Origin: Flavobacterium faecale
Lineage (GTDB): Bacteria; Bacteroidota; Bacteroidia; Flavobacteriales; Flavobacteriaceae
Length of the DNA stretch: 64,000 bases
Assembly (NCBI RefSeq): GCF_003076455.1
Contig: NZ_CP020918.1
Span: 2,702,001 to 2,766,000 of the forward strand
Reading direction: 5' to 3'
The translations under genes were made by a program, and so were the position numbers. Within the stretch, counting starts at the first letter, position 1. Each line of letters begins with the position of its first letter. Shown here one piece after another: positions 51,253-59,310 of this stretch. Under the pieces are notes generated by a model, which did not search any database, was not told where the DNA came from, and saw only the letters and a program-made list of their open reading frames with translations.

Positions 51253-51282
51253 CAAATATATAAATGAATTTTGATTTTTCAA
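51253..51282 (-). promoter_or_regulatory. Promoter of the trp operon
   Basis: On the minus strand TTG (complement of 51280-51282), a 19-bp spacer and TATATTTG (complement of 51253-51260). This is an ideal Bacteroidota promoter. Transcription starts near 51247, just before the leader ATG at 51236. Confidence 0.8.
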
Positions 51283-51361
51283 ATTATAAAGTGTGAAAAT
51301 TTTACGAATATTTTTGATTTTTATCGAATAGGACCATCAGGCCCTTTATTTTATTCGAAAG

Positions 51362-51928
51362 TTAAAAAACCAAAGCCACTTTGAGTTCGAATTCATCGTA
51401 TATGGTTTTGTCGCCTAGATCGTCAAAGAAGCTTCCGGATCCATATCGAATATCATATTTAGTACGATCTACCTTCAAAGTGGCCGTTGCGGTATTTCCT
51501 TTCACCACCAAATCAAAGATAATTGGGTGTGTTTGGCCTTTGATGGTTAAGTTGGCAATGACAGTGTAGGTATTATTGCCTTTGTCTGTAACGGTTTTGA
51601 AATTCAAAAGTGCAGTATCGAAGTTGTATACTCCAAAAAAATCATCCGATTTTAAATGGCCTTCAAGTTTGGCTTTTCCGCTTCCGGTTTGATCGGTGTT
51701 AGCGAGGCTTTTCATATCGGCGGTAAAATTTCCGTCGGTAACTTTGTTGTCTTTAAAAGTCAGCGATCCTTCTTTAAATTTTATTGTTCCTTCATGTTGT
51801 CCAGTGATTTTTTTTCCGATCCAATTAATGTTGCTTTTCGAAACATCAATTTTCTTTGTCTGTGCGGCCATGGTGGCGAAAGAAAAAATACAAATAACGG
51901 ACCATACAAGTAGCTTTAAATTTTTCAT
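51362..51928 (-). CDS. YceI-family exported lipid-binding-like protein (paralogue 1)
   Basis: This 188-residue protein has a signal peptide (about 1-22, ending MAAQ) and one YceI domain, an eight-stranded lipocalin-like barrel that binds polyisoprenoids in studied members. The blocks SKSNINWIGKKITGQHEGTI, DDFFGVYNFDTALLNF, LTIKGQTHPI and RYGSGSFFDDLGDKTIYDEF-type strands are all present. It is periplasmic. It is a diverged copy of the protein encoded at 52308-52874, with the same length and the same final D(K)AINDEFEL-like ending. The two are separated by a 379-bp gap containing a terminator, so it is a separate transcript. Confidence 0.86.
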   Translation of the reverse strand: MKNLKLLVWSVICIFSFATMAAQTKKIDVSKSNINWIGKKITGQHEGTIKFKEGSLTFKDNKVTDGNFTADMKSLANTDQTGSGKAKLEGHLKSDDFFGVYNFDTALLNFKTVTDKGNNTYTVIANLTIKGQTHPIIFDLVVKGNTATATLKVDRTKYDIRYGSGSFFDDLGDKTIYDEFELKVALVF

Positions 51929-52307
51929 AGTGGTTAATTTTAGTTAGTATTGGTTATGAATGCTTTTATAGGTAGGCTGCAATGAATAGTAAATTGCAAC
52001 CATTTCGTTTCGAATGGTAATCGCTAAGTATATTCTAGTTAATAAACTGTTTGTTAGCAGTACTCTCAAAGTTACAAAAAAGAAGCGAAAATAGTTCTCT
52101 TTATTCAAAAGAAATCATTGCAGTACGATTCTTAATCCTTTTATAATGAGTAAGATGTGTTTTTGTAAAAACAAATAACCCCCAACAAAAAATGTTGAGG
52201 GTTATCGTCAAATTAAATTTTAAAAGGGAGAACTGTATCTCTATTGCTATCAAACTGCTATTGCAAAGCTATTTGATTCTATAAAAGACAGTTGGTAATC
52301 AAGATGA
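51929..52307. other. Gap between two YceI genes
   Basis: No gene seen. It holds a hairpin at 52176-52206 that ends the transcript of the second YceI gene, plus AT-rich DNA that must carry the promoter of the first. Confidence 0.45.
52176..52206 (-). terminator. Terminator of the MarR-nitroreductase-YceI operon
   Basis: Stem AACCC(T)CAACA/TGTTGGGGGTT (11 bp with one wobble) read on the minus strand, followed by a T-rich segment. It lies 102 bp after the YceI stop. Confidence 0.68.
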
Positions 52308-52874
52308 TTAGAATTTCAAATCTACAGCAAGTTCAAACTCATCATTGATAGCTTTGTCTCCTAAGTTACTGAAGAAACTACCTGAACCGTATTTGATATC
52401 ATATTTAGTTCTGTCTACATTAAATTTTGTAGTTGCTGAGTTTCCTTTTACCGCTAGGTCAAAAGTAACAGGGCTAGTTTTTCCTTTGATCACTAAGTCA
52501 GCAGTTACAGTATATAGGTCTTTTGCTTTTACAGCGATTTTTTTGAAAACTAAAGTTGCAGTTGCAAATTTATCAGTTCCAAAGAAATCATCTGCTTTCA
52601 AATGTCCGTTTAATTTTTCTTGGTATTCTCCGCTAAGGTCTGTAGCAGTCATAGAGGTCATGTCTACGGTAAATTTACCACCAACAACTTTGTTTGATTT
52701 AAAAATGATCAAACCGTCTTTAAAGTTTACGGTTCCGTTATGCTGACCTGTTACTTTTTTCCCTACCCAAGCAATAGAACTTTTTGCTGTGTCGATTTTT
52801 TTAGTTTGTGCAGTGATTGTTACAGTTGAAAGTAACACTACTAGTGATAATGCGATTGTTTTAAGATTTTTCAT
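52308..52874 (-). CDS. YceI-family exported lipid-binding-like protein (paralogue 2)
   Basis: This 188-residue protein has a signal peptide (about 1-22, ending ITAQ) and a YceI domain with AKSSIAWVGKKVTGQHNGTV, DDFFGTDKFATATLVF, LVIKGKTSPVTFDL and KYGSGSFFSNLGDKAINDEF. Overall it is very close to paralogue 1, showing a duplication. It lies 41 bp after the nitroreductase gene and probably belongs to the MarR-nitroreductase operon. In other bacteria YceI proteins are induced by stress or high pH. The exact ligand is not known. Confidence 0.86.
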   Translation of the reverse strand: MKNLKTIALSLVVLLSTVTITAQTKKIDTAKSSIAWVGKKVTGQHNGTVNFKDGLIIFKSNKVVGGKFTVDMTSMTATDLSGEYQEKLNGHLKADDFFGTDKFATATLVFKKIAVKAKDLYTVTADLVIKGKTSPVTFDLAVKGNSATTKFNVDRTKYDIKYGSGSFFSNLGDKAINDEFELAVDLKF

Positions 52875-52915
52875 TTTGTGTGATTTGTTGTTTAGATTAA
52901 ATTTGTTGTTTGTTA

Positions 52916-53548
52916 TTATAGTGTGATAAATAATTCTTCGTTAGATTTTCTAACTTTTTTGTAATGCTGTGTAGCATCTTCTGTATGTCTGTAACCAACG
53001 GTAGCGATCAATGTTGTATTAAGGCCAAGAGCATCAAAGCCTAATATTTCATTTACTTTTTCAGGTAAAAAACCTTCCATCGGTGTTACATCAATTTGCT
53101 TTTCTGCTGCAGCGTTTAATAGGTTACCCATAGCTAAATATACTTGTTTTGCAGACCAAATATTTTTTGCGTCAGCAGGTAATCCAAGTAAGTTTGCCTT
53201 CATTAAATTCCCATAACCAGTGACAGCATCTAGAGGTAAATCTCTTGTTGCAGCAATGTTTTCGACATAACCATCAATATCTTCATCAGATAAACTTGTA
53301 ACGTTTGCAAAAACAAGTAGGTGGGATGCTTCTACAATTTGACTTTGTCCCCATGCTACAGGTTGAATTTTTGCTCTAATTTCTGGGTTTTCAATGATGA
53401 AAACTTTGTATGGTTGTAAACCATAAGAAGAACTTGAAAGACGAATAGCTTCTTTTAAAAATTCTAAGTCTTCATTGCTTATTTTTTTGGTTGCATCAAA
53501 TTTCTTTGTTGCATATCTCCAATTCTGATTTTCTAAAAATGTGTTCAT
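52916..53548 (-). CDS. Nitroreductase-family NAD(P)H-dependent oxidoreductase
   Basis: This 210-residue FMN enzyme is of the NfsB/NfnB type. It opens NQNWRYATKKFDATKKI, the standard start of the group. The FMN-contacting segments SSSSYGLQPYKVFII, the AWGQSQIVEASHLLVF strand, NIWSAKQVYLAMGNLL and TPMEGFLPEKVNEILG follow. It reduces quinones, nitroaromatics or other electrophiles with NAD(P)H. It lies 5 bp after the MarR gene, so both share the promoter with twin operators. An inducible detoxification module is a reasonable reading. Confidence 0.9.
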   Translation of the reverse strand: MNTFLENQNWRYATKKFDATKKISNEDLEFLKEAIRLSSSSYGLQPYKVFIIENPEIRAKIQPVAWGQSQIVEASHLLVFANVTSLSDEDIDGYVENIAATRDLPLDAVTGYGNLMKANLLGLPADAKNIWSAKQVYLAMGNLLNAAAEKQIDVTPMEGFLPEKVNEILGFDALGLNTTLIATVGYRHTEDATQHYKKVRKSNEELFITL

Positions 53549-53553
53549 AGTGT

Positions 53554-54009
53554 TTATTTGTTTCGGTATTTTTCTAATAATTGATTAAGTTGCTGTAATT
53601 CGGCTATTGTCAAATTTTTTGTAAAAGTACGTTGATGTTCTTTTACTTTTGGTTCTAATTCTATTAAGGTATCAAGACCTTTTTGAGTAATTAAAACTTC
53701 TATTTTTCGTCGATTGTCAGGACAAACTTGACGGGTCACAAACTTTTTGAGTAGTAATTTATCCACTAGGCGAGTAGTGTTACTCGTTTTTGCTACCATG
53801 CGCTCTTGTATGAGGTACATGTTAGCGGGATTTCCTTTTTGACCCCTTAGTATGCGAAGCACATTGTATTGCTCACTAGAGAGTTCGTAGGGTTTCAAAA
53901 TTTCAGCAAATTGTTCTGAAATAACTTTTTCTGTATACAAGATGTTCAAGACGACTCTTGTCGAATCATCAAGTTTTCCTGTTGTTTTGGTTATGTCTTC
54001 GATGGTCAT
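53554..54009 (-). CDS. MarR-family transcriptional regulator
   Basis: This 151-residue winged-helix regulator has VVLNILYTEKVISEQFAEIL, then SSEQYNVLRILRGQKGNPANMYLIQERMVAKTSNTTRLVDKLLLKKFVTRQVCPDNRRKIEV (in parts), the MarR wing with the DNRR motif. I place the start at 54009 (MTIEDITK), not at the in-frame ATG 54039. A start at 54039 would lie within the operator at 54026-54041 and next to the -7 element. Its one Cys (QVCPDNRR) lies next to the wing and might sense oxidants. It controls itself and the nitroreductase gene 5 bp downstream. Confidence 0.9.
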   Translation of the reverse strand: MTIEDITKTTGKLDDSTRVVLNILYTEKVISEQFAEILKPYELSSEQYNVLRILRGQKGNPANMYLIQERMVAKTSNTTRLVDKLLLKKFVTRQVCPDNRRKIEVLITQKGLDTLIELEPKVKEHQRTFTKNLTIAELQQLNQLLEKYRNK

Positions 54010-54025
54010 TGCTTTTTCATTTGTT

Positions 54026-54071
54026 ATTTGTAGGTACAAATGTAGCGGTTATTTCATTTGTATATACAAAT
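54026..54071 (-). promoter_or_regulatory. Twin MarR operators and promoter
   Basis: Two perfect palindromes of the form ATTTGTA-N2-TACAAAT at 54026-54041 and 54056-54071, centres 30 bp (about three helical turns) apart. The upstream one extends to the 18-bp palindrome CATTTGTATATACAAATG (54055-54072). The minus-strand -7 TACATTTG (complement of 54037-54044) is covered by the downstream operator, with a possible -33 TTG in the upstream one. Confidence 0.8.
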
Positions 54072-54232
54072 GAATGTAAATTTTAACATTTAATAAACAT
54101 TTTAGTTGCAACACTAGGTTTTGAACTAATACTTTTTTGTGGATATAAATAGAGTAGGATACGCCCAAAATAAACATAAAAAAAACCCGATAAGCTTGAT
54201 GCAAATCGGGTGATGATTGGTTTATGATTGTA

Positions 54233-54418
54233 TTAGTCTTTTAATCCTATTTTGGATAAAATAGTTTCTAATAAACACCATTTTGTAAATCCGGATTGGA
54301 TTAAGTTGACACCTATAAAAACGGTAAACCACATCCAGTTTTGATTGACGTAAAGGGTTAATAATAAACTTATTAAAATGAATGATCCTACTAGGATTCT
54401 AAAAACTTTATTTTTCAT
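54233..54418 (-). CDS. DUF2892 small membrane protein
   Basis: This 61-residue protein has two membrane helices (RILVGSFILISLLLTLYV and WMWFTVFIGVNLIQSGF) and a short tail with a Cys in TKWCLLETILSKIGL. This is the DUF2892 (YgaP C-terminal-like) pattern, where the helices follow a rhodanese in other bacteria. No rhodanese domain is fused here. It is the last gene of the RND operon (45 bp after the PII-like gene). The neighbouring SQR-like flavoprotein supports a link with sulfur species, but that is inference. Confidence 0.7.
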   Translation of the reverse strand: MKNKVFRILVGSFILISLLLTLYVNQNWMWFTVFIGVNLIQSGFTKWCLLETILSKIGLKD

Positions 54419-54463
54419 AGTGGTATTGCGTGTGATGAGGGAATTCTTCCTCTAAATAAATTA

Positions 54464-54769
54464 TTAGTTTGATTTTTCGATATTTAAAACAGCGACATGA
54501 ACATGAGAAGCACTTTTTTGTTCGCCATTAAATGCATCAACTAGTTCAAAAAAGGAGTCTACTTTTTCCTTTTTTACAAAAGCATAGTAAAGGATGGATT
54601 CGTTTTCGTTGATTTTGCTTCCGAACCAATTGCTTTCAATTGCCTCTTCGGATAAATCTTTAAATCCGGTTACTGTTTTATAAGTAAAGGTTTTTACATC
54701 TGCTTGTTTTAGCATTCTTTTTACTTCGCTATCAAATGACGATATAGCTGTTATGATGAGTAATTTCAT
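54464..54769 (-). CDS. PII-like small protein in an RND efflux operon
   Basis: This 101-residue protein has a ferredoxin-like (beta-alpha-beta) pattern: MKLLIITAISSFDSEVKRML, the loop FTYKTVTGFKDLSEEA, a second strand YYAFVKKEKVDSFFELVDAF and a final ASHVHVAVLNIEKS. That is compatible with the PII/DUF3240-like group, small cytoplasmic proteins often encoded next to RND metal pumps. The Tyr and T-loop of true PII are not conserved, so nitrogen sensing is unlikely. It lies 59 bp after the pump gene, with a hairpin in the gap. Function is unknown. Confidence 0.6.
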   Translation of the reverse strand: MKLLIITAISSFDSEVKRMLKQADVKTFTYKTVTGFKDLSEEAIESNWFGSKINENESILYYAFVKKEKVDSFFELVDAFNGEQKSASHVHVAVLNIEKSN

Positions 54770-54786
54770 AGTGTTTTAGAATTATA

Positions 54787-54813
54787 ACAATTCCCTCCAA
54801 AAAAGGGAGGGAA
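54787..54813. repeat. Hairpin between pump gene and PII-like gene
   Basis: AATTCCCTCC and GGGAGGGAATT around an A-rich loop make a strong stem inside the operon. There is no long T tract. It may reduce expression of the last two genes or protect the mRNA. Confidence 0.5.
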
Positions 54814-54828
54814 TTGGGGTCATTAAAT

Positions 54829-57800
54829 TTATATATCATTTTCTTTATTAAGTACTGTCTCTCTTCCTTCGGAAAGGTTGGTGGAGGATTCCCATTTTTT
54901 ACGCTCTGTGATGTAGTAAATAATAGGCACTACAATTAACGTAAGAATAGTTGAAACGATAGCTCCAAATACTAGTGAAATTGCTAATCCTTGAAACAAG
55001 GGGTCAAACAAGATGATAGAAGCTCCTATTACAACAGCTCCTGTTGTCAATAGAATAGGAGAGGTTCTAACTGCTCCAGCCTCTATAATGGCTTGTTTTA
55101 ATGCGATACCGTCATTCAGTCTGATTTCGATAAAATCGATCAGTAAAACAGAATTTCGAACCATAACTCCAGCTAAGGCAATCATACCAATAAAAGAAGT
55201 TGCTGTAAAATAAGCGCCTAGCAACCAGTGTCCAAATACAATTCCGATTAACGATAACGGAATAGCCAACATCATTACGATTGGAGTTTTGAAGTTTTGG
55301 AACCATCCCACGATCAACATGTAGATAATCACAATGGCAACCATAAAAGCAACTCCTAAATCACGGAATACTTCTAAAGTAATCTGCCATTCTCCATCCC
55401 ATTTTACAGTGAAATCGCTTTCGTCTGTGGGTTGTTCCATGTACAATTCATTGACTTTGTACCCTTTTGGAATTTTCATTTTGTCTAATTTCTCGGTCAT
55501 TCCAAGAATGGCATAAACAGGACTTTCTAATGCTCCAGCCATATCAGCCGTAACATAAACCACTCTTTTTTGATCCTTTCTATAAATGGTTTTTTGTAAA
55601 GTTCCTTTTACTACTTTTACTAAATCACTTACGGGAATCATATTGCCTTGATTTCCTTTTATTTTCAAATTCTGAATGTCTTGCAAGCTTGTTTTATCCT
55701 TGTCGTCTAGCGAAAGAACAATCCCTACATTATCATTTGAAGTTTCAGCATATAAGTCAGAGACAGGATATTCTTTCAATAAATAAGTCAAATTCCCAAC
55801 TACTTGTTGCGGTGCAATTCCGTTCAGCATTGCTTTTTCCTTGTCTACTTCTAGTTTGTATTCGACTTGATTGTCCTCAACGGTCCAGTCAATATCTACA
55901 ATGCCATCTGTTTTATGCAAAATGTCTTTTACTTGTTGCGCTACTTTTATTTGATCTTTATAATCAGGACCATATACCTCAGCAACCAATGTTGACAATA
56001 CAGGAGGCCCTGGCGGAACTTCAATAATTTTTACATTCGCACCATACTTTTGGGCAATTTTTTGAATATTCGGACGTACTGTTTTGGCAATATCATGACT
56101 TTGTAATTTGCGATCCTCTTTGTGTAACAAATTCACTTGGATATCTGCCATATTACTTCCACCACGCAAATCATAATGACGTACCAATCCGTTAAAGGTA
56201 ATTGGCGCTGAGGTACCTATGTAGTTTTGGTAATCAACCACCTCTGGAATGGTAGTCAAATATTGCGCAATCTCTTTAGTCACTGCGGCAGTTCGCTCTA
56301 GCGTAGTACCTTCGGGCATATCAATCACCATTTGGAACTCGTTTTTATTATCAAAAGGTAACATTTTTACCAAAACGGCTTTCCCAAAAAACATTCCAAC
56401 AGAACCTATTAAAAGTAGTACGGTAATTCCAACAAGAATTCTTCTTCGGGCACTACTCTCTAGCAATGGGCGCTCAATTTTGTTGTATATTTTGTAAATA
56501 AAATTGGTTTCAAGACCTTCGGCATGTTTGTGCTCTTGATCGTCTTTTTCTTGCAATAAATGATATCCTAAATAAGGCGTCACCGTTAAGGCAACAAAAA
56601 GTGATAATATCATTGCAATCGATGCTCCAATTGGCATTGGGCTCATATAAGGGCCCATCATTCCAGATACAAATGCCATTGGTAAAATAGCGGCAATAAC
56701 GGTAAATGTTGCTAAAATCGTTGGATTTCCTACTTCGTTTATCGCATAAATAGCGGCTTGTTTAAACGGGAGTCGCTTCATCTTGAAATGTCTGTGCATA
56801 TTCTCGGCAATAATAATACTATCATCCACGACAATACCTACCACAAATACCAAAGCAAAAAGCGTGATACGGTTTAGGGTGTAATCCAGCATATAATAAC
56901 TGAACAATGTCAATGCAAATGTTAACGGAACCGAGAAGAACACGACCAATCCACCGCGCCATCCCATGGCAAACATCACCAAAATAGTTACCGCCAAAAT
57001 TGCAATTCCTAAGTGCAGCAATAATTCGCCTACTTTGTCTGAGGCTGTTTCTCCATAATTACGAGTTACCTCAACATGTACATCATTCGGAATCAAATTT
57101 GATTTTAAATGGTCTACTTTTTCAATAATTTTCTCCGAGATTTTCATTGCATCGGCACCTTTTACTTTACCTACAGATATCGTAACGGCAGGATATTCAG
57201 ATGGATCTGCTTTGTATTCTTTATTGGCTTTTCCGTATCCAAAAGACACATAATTGCTAGCTGTTGACGGTCCGTCTTCAATTTTAGCTACTTGTTTTAG
57301 GTACACAGGTAAGTTTTTGTTTACCCCAACCACTAGATTTTCGACATCATCTGCTGATGTTAAAAATTTACCTGTCGTAATCAAATATTCTTGGTCTTGA
57401 TTGACAAAACTACCCGATTGTGAGCTTCCATTATTGGCTTGAATCATTTGCATGATACCTAGGGCATCCACACCGTTTTCGGCCATTTTATCTTTGTCTA
57501 GAACCACTTTTAAGGTTCTGCTGCGTCCACCAATTTCTTTAGTGATGGCAACATCTTTTACTTTTTCAATTTCCGATGTTACTTCCTCAGCAATCTGGCG
57601 CAATTGAAAATCATCTATTTTTTCGCTCCAAAGCGTAATACCCAACATCGGTACATCGTCAATAGAACGAGTTTTTACCATCGGTTTGTACACTCCTTTT
57701 GGGAACATATCTTCGTGTTTTGCTAGTTCGTCGTATAGTTTTACATACGAGCGCTCCACATCCTGACCAACATAAAACTGAACAATCAGCATGGCTTGAC

Positions 57801-58074
57801 CGTTCATAGCCATTGTATGCACGTGCTCAACCCCTTTAATATTCGAAATAATTTTCTCTAGCGGTTTGGCCACACGACTTTCAACTTCCGTAGGGCTCGC
57901 TCCTGGATATCCCACCATGACGTCAGCCATTGGCACATTAATTTGTGGTTCTTCTTCTCTTGGAATCAGAAAAGAACTATAAACCCCAATGATCATCAAA
58001 CCCACCATCATCAAAATAGTTAGTTTTGAATTGATGAAAAAATTGGCAATTTTACCTGAAATTCCTTCTTGCAT
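54829..58074 (-). CDS. RND efflux pump (AcrB/AcrD-like, atypical relay)
   Basis: This 1081-residue inner-membrane RND transporter starts FFINSKLTILMMVGLMIIGVYSS and has twelve helices in two repeats. The TM4 Asp pair is at about residues 417-418 (GIVVDDSIIIAEN). In TM10 the usual Lys-Asn (GKNAV) is GVMVRNSVLL, with Arg near residue 973, a feature of a subclass of RND pumps distinct from AcrB. The segment LIPREEEPQINVPMADVMVGYPG differs from that of the HAE1 pump at 11133. The genes for its adaptor and channel precede it on the minus strand. With the SQR-like gene it shares a putative Crp/Fnr site. The substrate is unknown. Confidence 0.92.
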   Translation of the reverse strand: MQEGISGKIANFFINSKLTILMMVGLMIIGVYSSFLIPREEEPQINVPMADVMVGYPGASPTEVESRVAKPLEKIISNIKGVEHVHTMAMNGQAMLIVQFYVGQDVERSYVKLYDELAKHEDMFPKGVYKPMVKTRSIDDVPMLGITLWSEKIDDFQLRQIAEEVTSEIEKVKDVAITKEIGGRSRTLKVVLDKDKMAENGVDALGIMQMIQANNGSSQSGSFVNQDQEYLITTGKFLTSADDVENLVVGVNKNLPVYLKQVAKIEDGPSTASNYVSFGYGKANKEYKADPSEYPAVTISVGKVKGADAMKISEKIIEKVDHLKSNLIPNDVHVEVTRNYGETASDKVGELLLHLGIAILAVTILVMFAMGWRGGLVVFFSVPLTFALTLFSYYMLDYTLNRITLFALVFVVGIVVDDSIIIAENMHRHFKMKRLPFKQAAIYAINEVGNPTILATFTVIAAILPMAFVSGMMGPYMSPMPIGASIAMILSLFVALTVTPYLGYHLLQEKDDQEHKHAEGLETNFIYKIYNKIERPLLESSARRRILVGITVLLLIGSVGMFFGKAVLVKMLPFDNKNEFQMVIDMPEGTTLERTAAVTKEIAQYLTTIPEVVDYQNYIGTSAPITFNGLVRHYDLRGGSNMADIQVNLLHKEDRKLQSHDIAKTVRPNIQKIAQKYGANVKIIEVPPGPPVLSTLVAEVYGPDYKDQIKVAQQVKDILHKTDGIVDIDWTVEDNQVEYKLEVDKEKAMLNGIAPQQVVGNLTYLLKEYPVSDLYAETSNDNVGIVLSLDDKDKTSLQDIQNLKIKGNQGNMIPVSDLVKVVKGTLQKTIYRKDQKRVVYVTADMAGALESPVYAILGMTEKLDKMKIPKGYKVNELYMEQPTDESDFTVKWDGEWQITLEVFRDLGVAFMVAIVIIYMLIVGWFQNFKTPIVMMLAIPLSLIGIVFGHWLLGAYFTATSFIGMIALAGVMVRNSVLLIDFIEIRLNDGIALKQAIIEAGAVRTSPILLTTGAVVIGASIILFDPLFQGLAISLVFGAIVSTILTLIVVPIIYYITERKKWESSTNLSEGRETVLNKENDI

Positions 58075-58082
58075 ATTCTTTT

Positions 58083-58165
58083 TTGTTTAAAGTTTAAAGT
58101 TTCAGGTTTAAAGTTGTCCTCCTGAAACTGAACACTATTAGTTATTATTTTGAAAACTGATCACT
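58083..58165. repeat. Low-complexity spacer in the second RND operon
   Basis: Short words are repeated with variation: GTTTAAA (four or more times) and ACTGAAYACT/ACTGATCACT. The words are not genes. Similar degenerate word repeats occur between trpC and trpF. Confidence 0.5.
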
Positions 58166-58167
58166 AA

Positions 58168-59256
58168 TTACTGAATACTAACTTTTGCACCATTAAACAA
58201 TTTTCCTTCAGCCGAAACAATGTATTGCTCATTTGCAGCCAATCCAGAAAGTACTTCGACTTGATTCCCAAAAGTTTTACCAATACGCAACCATCTTAAT
58301 ATGGCAATGCTATCGTTACCTATCACATATAATCCAGTAAGTTGTCCTTGTTTTATCAAAGCCGTTTCTGGAATCAACATTACATCACTTTTAGAGGCGT
58401 TTTGTTGTTTTTCGATTGGAAATTGAACGTTTACAAACATGCCTGATAATACCGAGGCATCTGCTTTGTCCAAATTAATTTTAACTAAATACTGTCCACC
58501 AGTATTCTTGGCAGATATGCTTACTTCGCTTACTTTCCCGGTAAGTTGGTCGTTACTCGATTTGACCAAAACAGTAACAGGCATCCCTTTTTTGATTGCT
58601 GTAATATCACTTTCAGATACCATTGCTGTCACTTGTAATTTTGATGCTCCTTCAATACTTACCAATGGCATTCCTGGATTGGCCATATCACCTTCTTTAA
58701 TAAAAGTATTGGTTACCACGCCCGAAAACGGAGCCGTAATGTTGGAGTATTTAAACTGTGCTACGACTTCATTTCGCATTTGTCTGGCGCCTTCCAATCC
58801 TGCTTTTGCCATTTCGTATCGTGCGGTCATATCATCCAATTCTTTTTGCGAAGCACTTTGCTGCTTGAACAAATTCATAAAACGATCGTAATCTTTCTTA
58901 GCATTATTATATCCAGCCGTTGCTTGTAAAATACTTGCGTCAACTTGTGCTTTTTTGGCTTGTAAATCGGTATTATTGATACTTACCAGCGTTTGTCCAG
59001 CGGCTACTTTTTGTCCTACTATAACATTTACTTTAGTTACATATCCCATCATTCGAGTGCTCAAATTTGCACTGTTTTCTGCTTCAATTTTTCCGCTAGC
59101 ACTTACAAACGGACTGTTATCATTTTCAGAAACTCCACTTACTTTTACTGCAATGGCAGGCAATTCGGTGATGGGTTCTTTTTTCTCTCCGTTGCAAGAA
59201 ATAAGTAGGACAAAAAGGGAAGCGATTATTGTCGTTTTAAATAAAAAGTTCTTCAT
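58168..59256 (-). CDS. RND efflux periplasmic adaptor lipoprotein (second system)
   Basis: This 362-residue membrane fusion protein has a lipoprotein signal (LLISC, acylated Cys21). I place the start at 59256 (MKNFLFKTTI), because the 14 residues of the longer reading (from 59298) precede a complete signal peptide and are unlike one. The lipoyl half-motifs (VTKVNVIVGQKVAAGQTLVSI and ITAPFSGVVTNTFIKEGDMANPG), the alpha-hairpin (about 90-150) and the beta-barrel are present. It connects the pump encoded downstream with the channel encoded upstream. The operon order is channel-adaptor-pump, unlike the first system, which is adaptor-pump-channel. Confidence 0.9.
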   Translation of the reverse strand: MKNFLFKTTIIASLFVLLISCNGEKKEPITELPAIAVKVSGVSENDNSPFVSASGKIEAENSANLSTRMMGYVTKVNVIVGQKVAAGQTLVSINNTDLQAKKAQVDASILQATAGYNNAKKDYDRFMNLFKQQSASQKELDDMTARYEMAKAGLEGARQMRNEVVAQFKYSNITAPFSGVVTNTFIKEGDMANPGMPLVSIEGASKLQVTAMVSESDITAIKKGMPVTVLVKSSNDQLTGKVSEVSISAKNTGGQYLVKINLDKADASVLSGMFVNVQFPIEKQQNASKSDVMLIPETALIKQGQLTGLYVIGNDSIAILRWLRIGKTFGNQVEVLSGLAANEQYIVSAEGKLFNGAKVSIQ

Positions 59257-59310
59257 TATATTGCTTTTAAAATTGAAATTGATTTTTGAAATTGTCATTG
59301 AAATTGACTT

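Noticed and set aside
52345..52746. 133-residue plus-strand reading frame
   Set aside because: It is antisense to a complete YceI gene with signal peptide and family motifs. The same shadow appears opposite the other YceI paralogue.
54010..54039. MarR start at 54039 (MYLQITNEKA)
   Set aside because: The codons overlap a perfect operator and lie beside the -7 element, so they are probably not transcribed into coding sequence.
58439..58891. 150-residue plus-strand reading frame
   Set aside because: Antisense to the adaptor gene of the second RND operon and without family features.
59257..59298. Adaptor start at 59298 (MTISKINFNFKSNI)
   Set aside because: It would place 14 polar residues before a complete lipoprotein signal peptide, which would block export.
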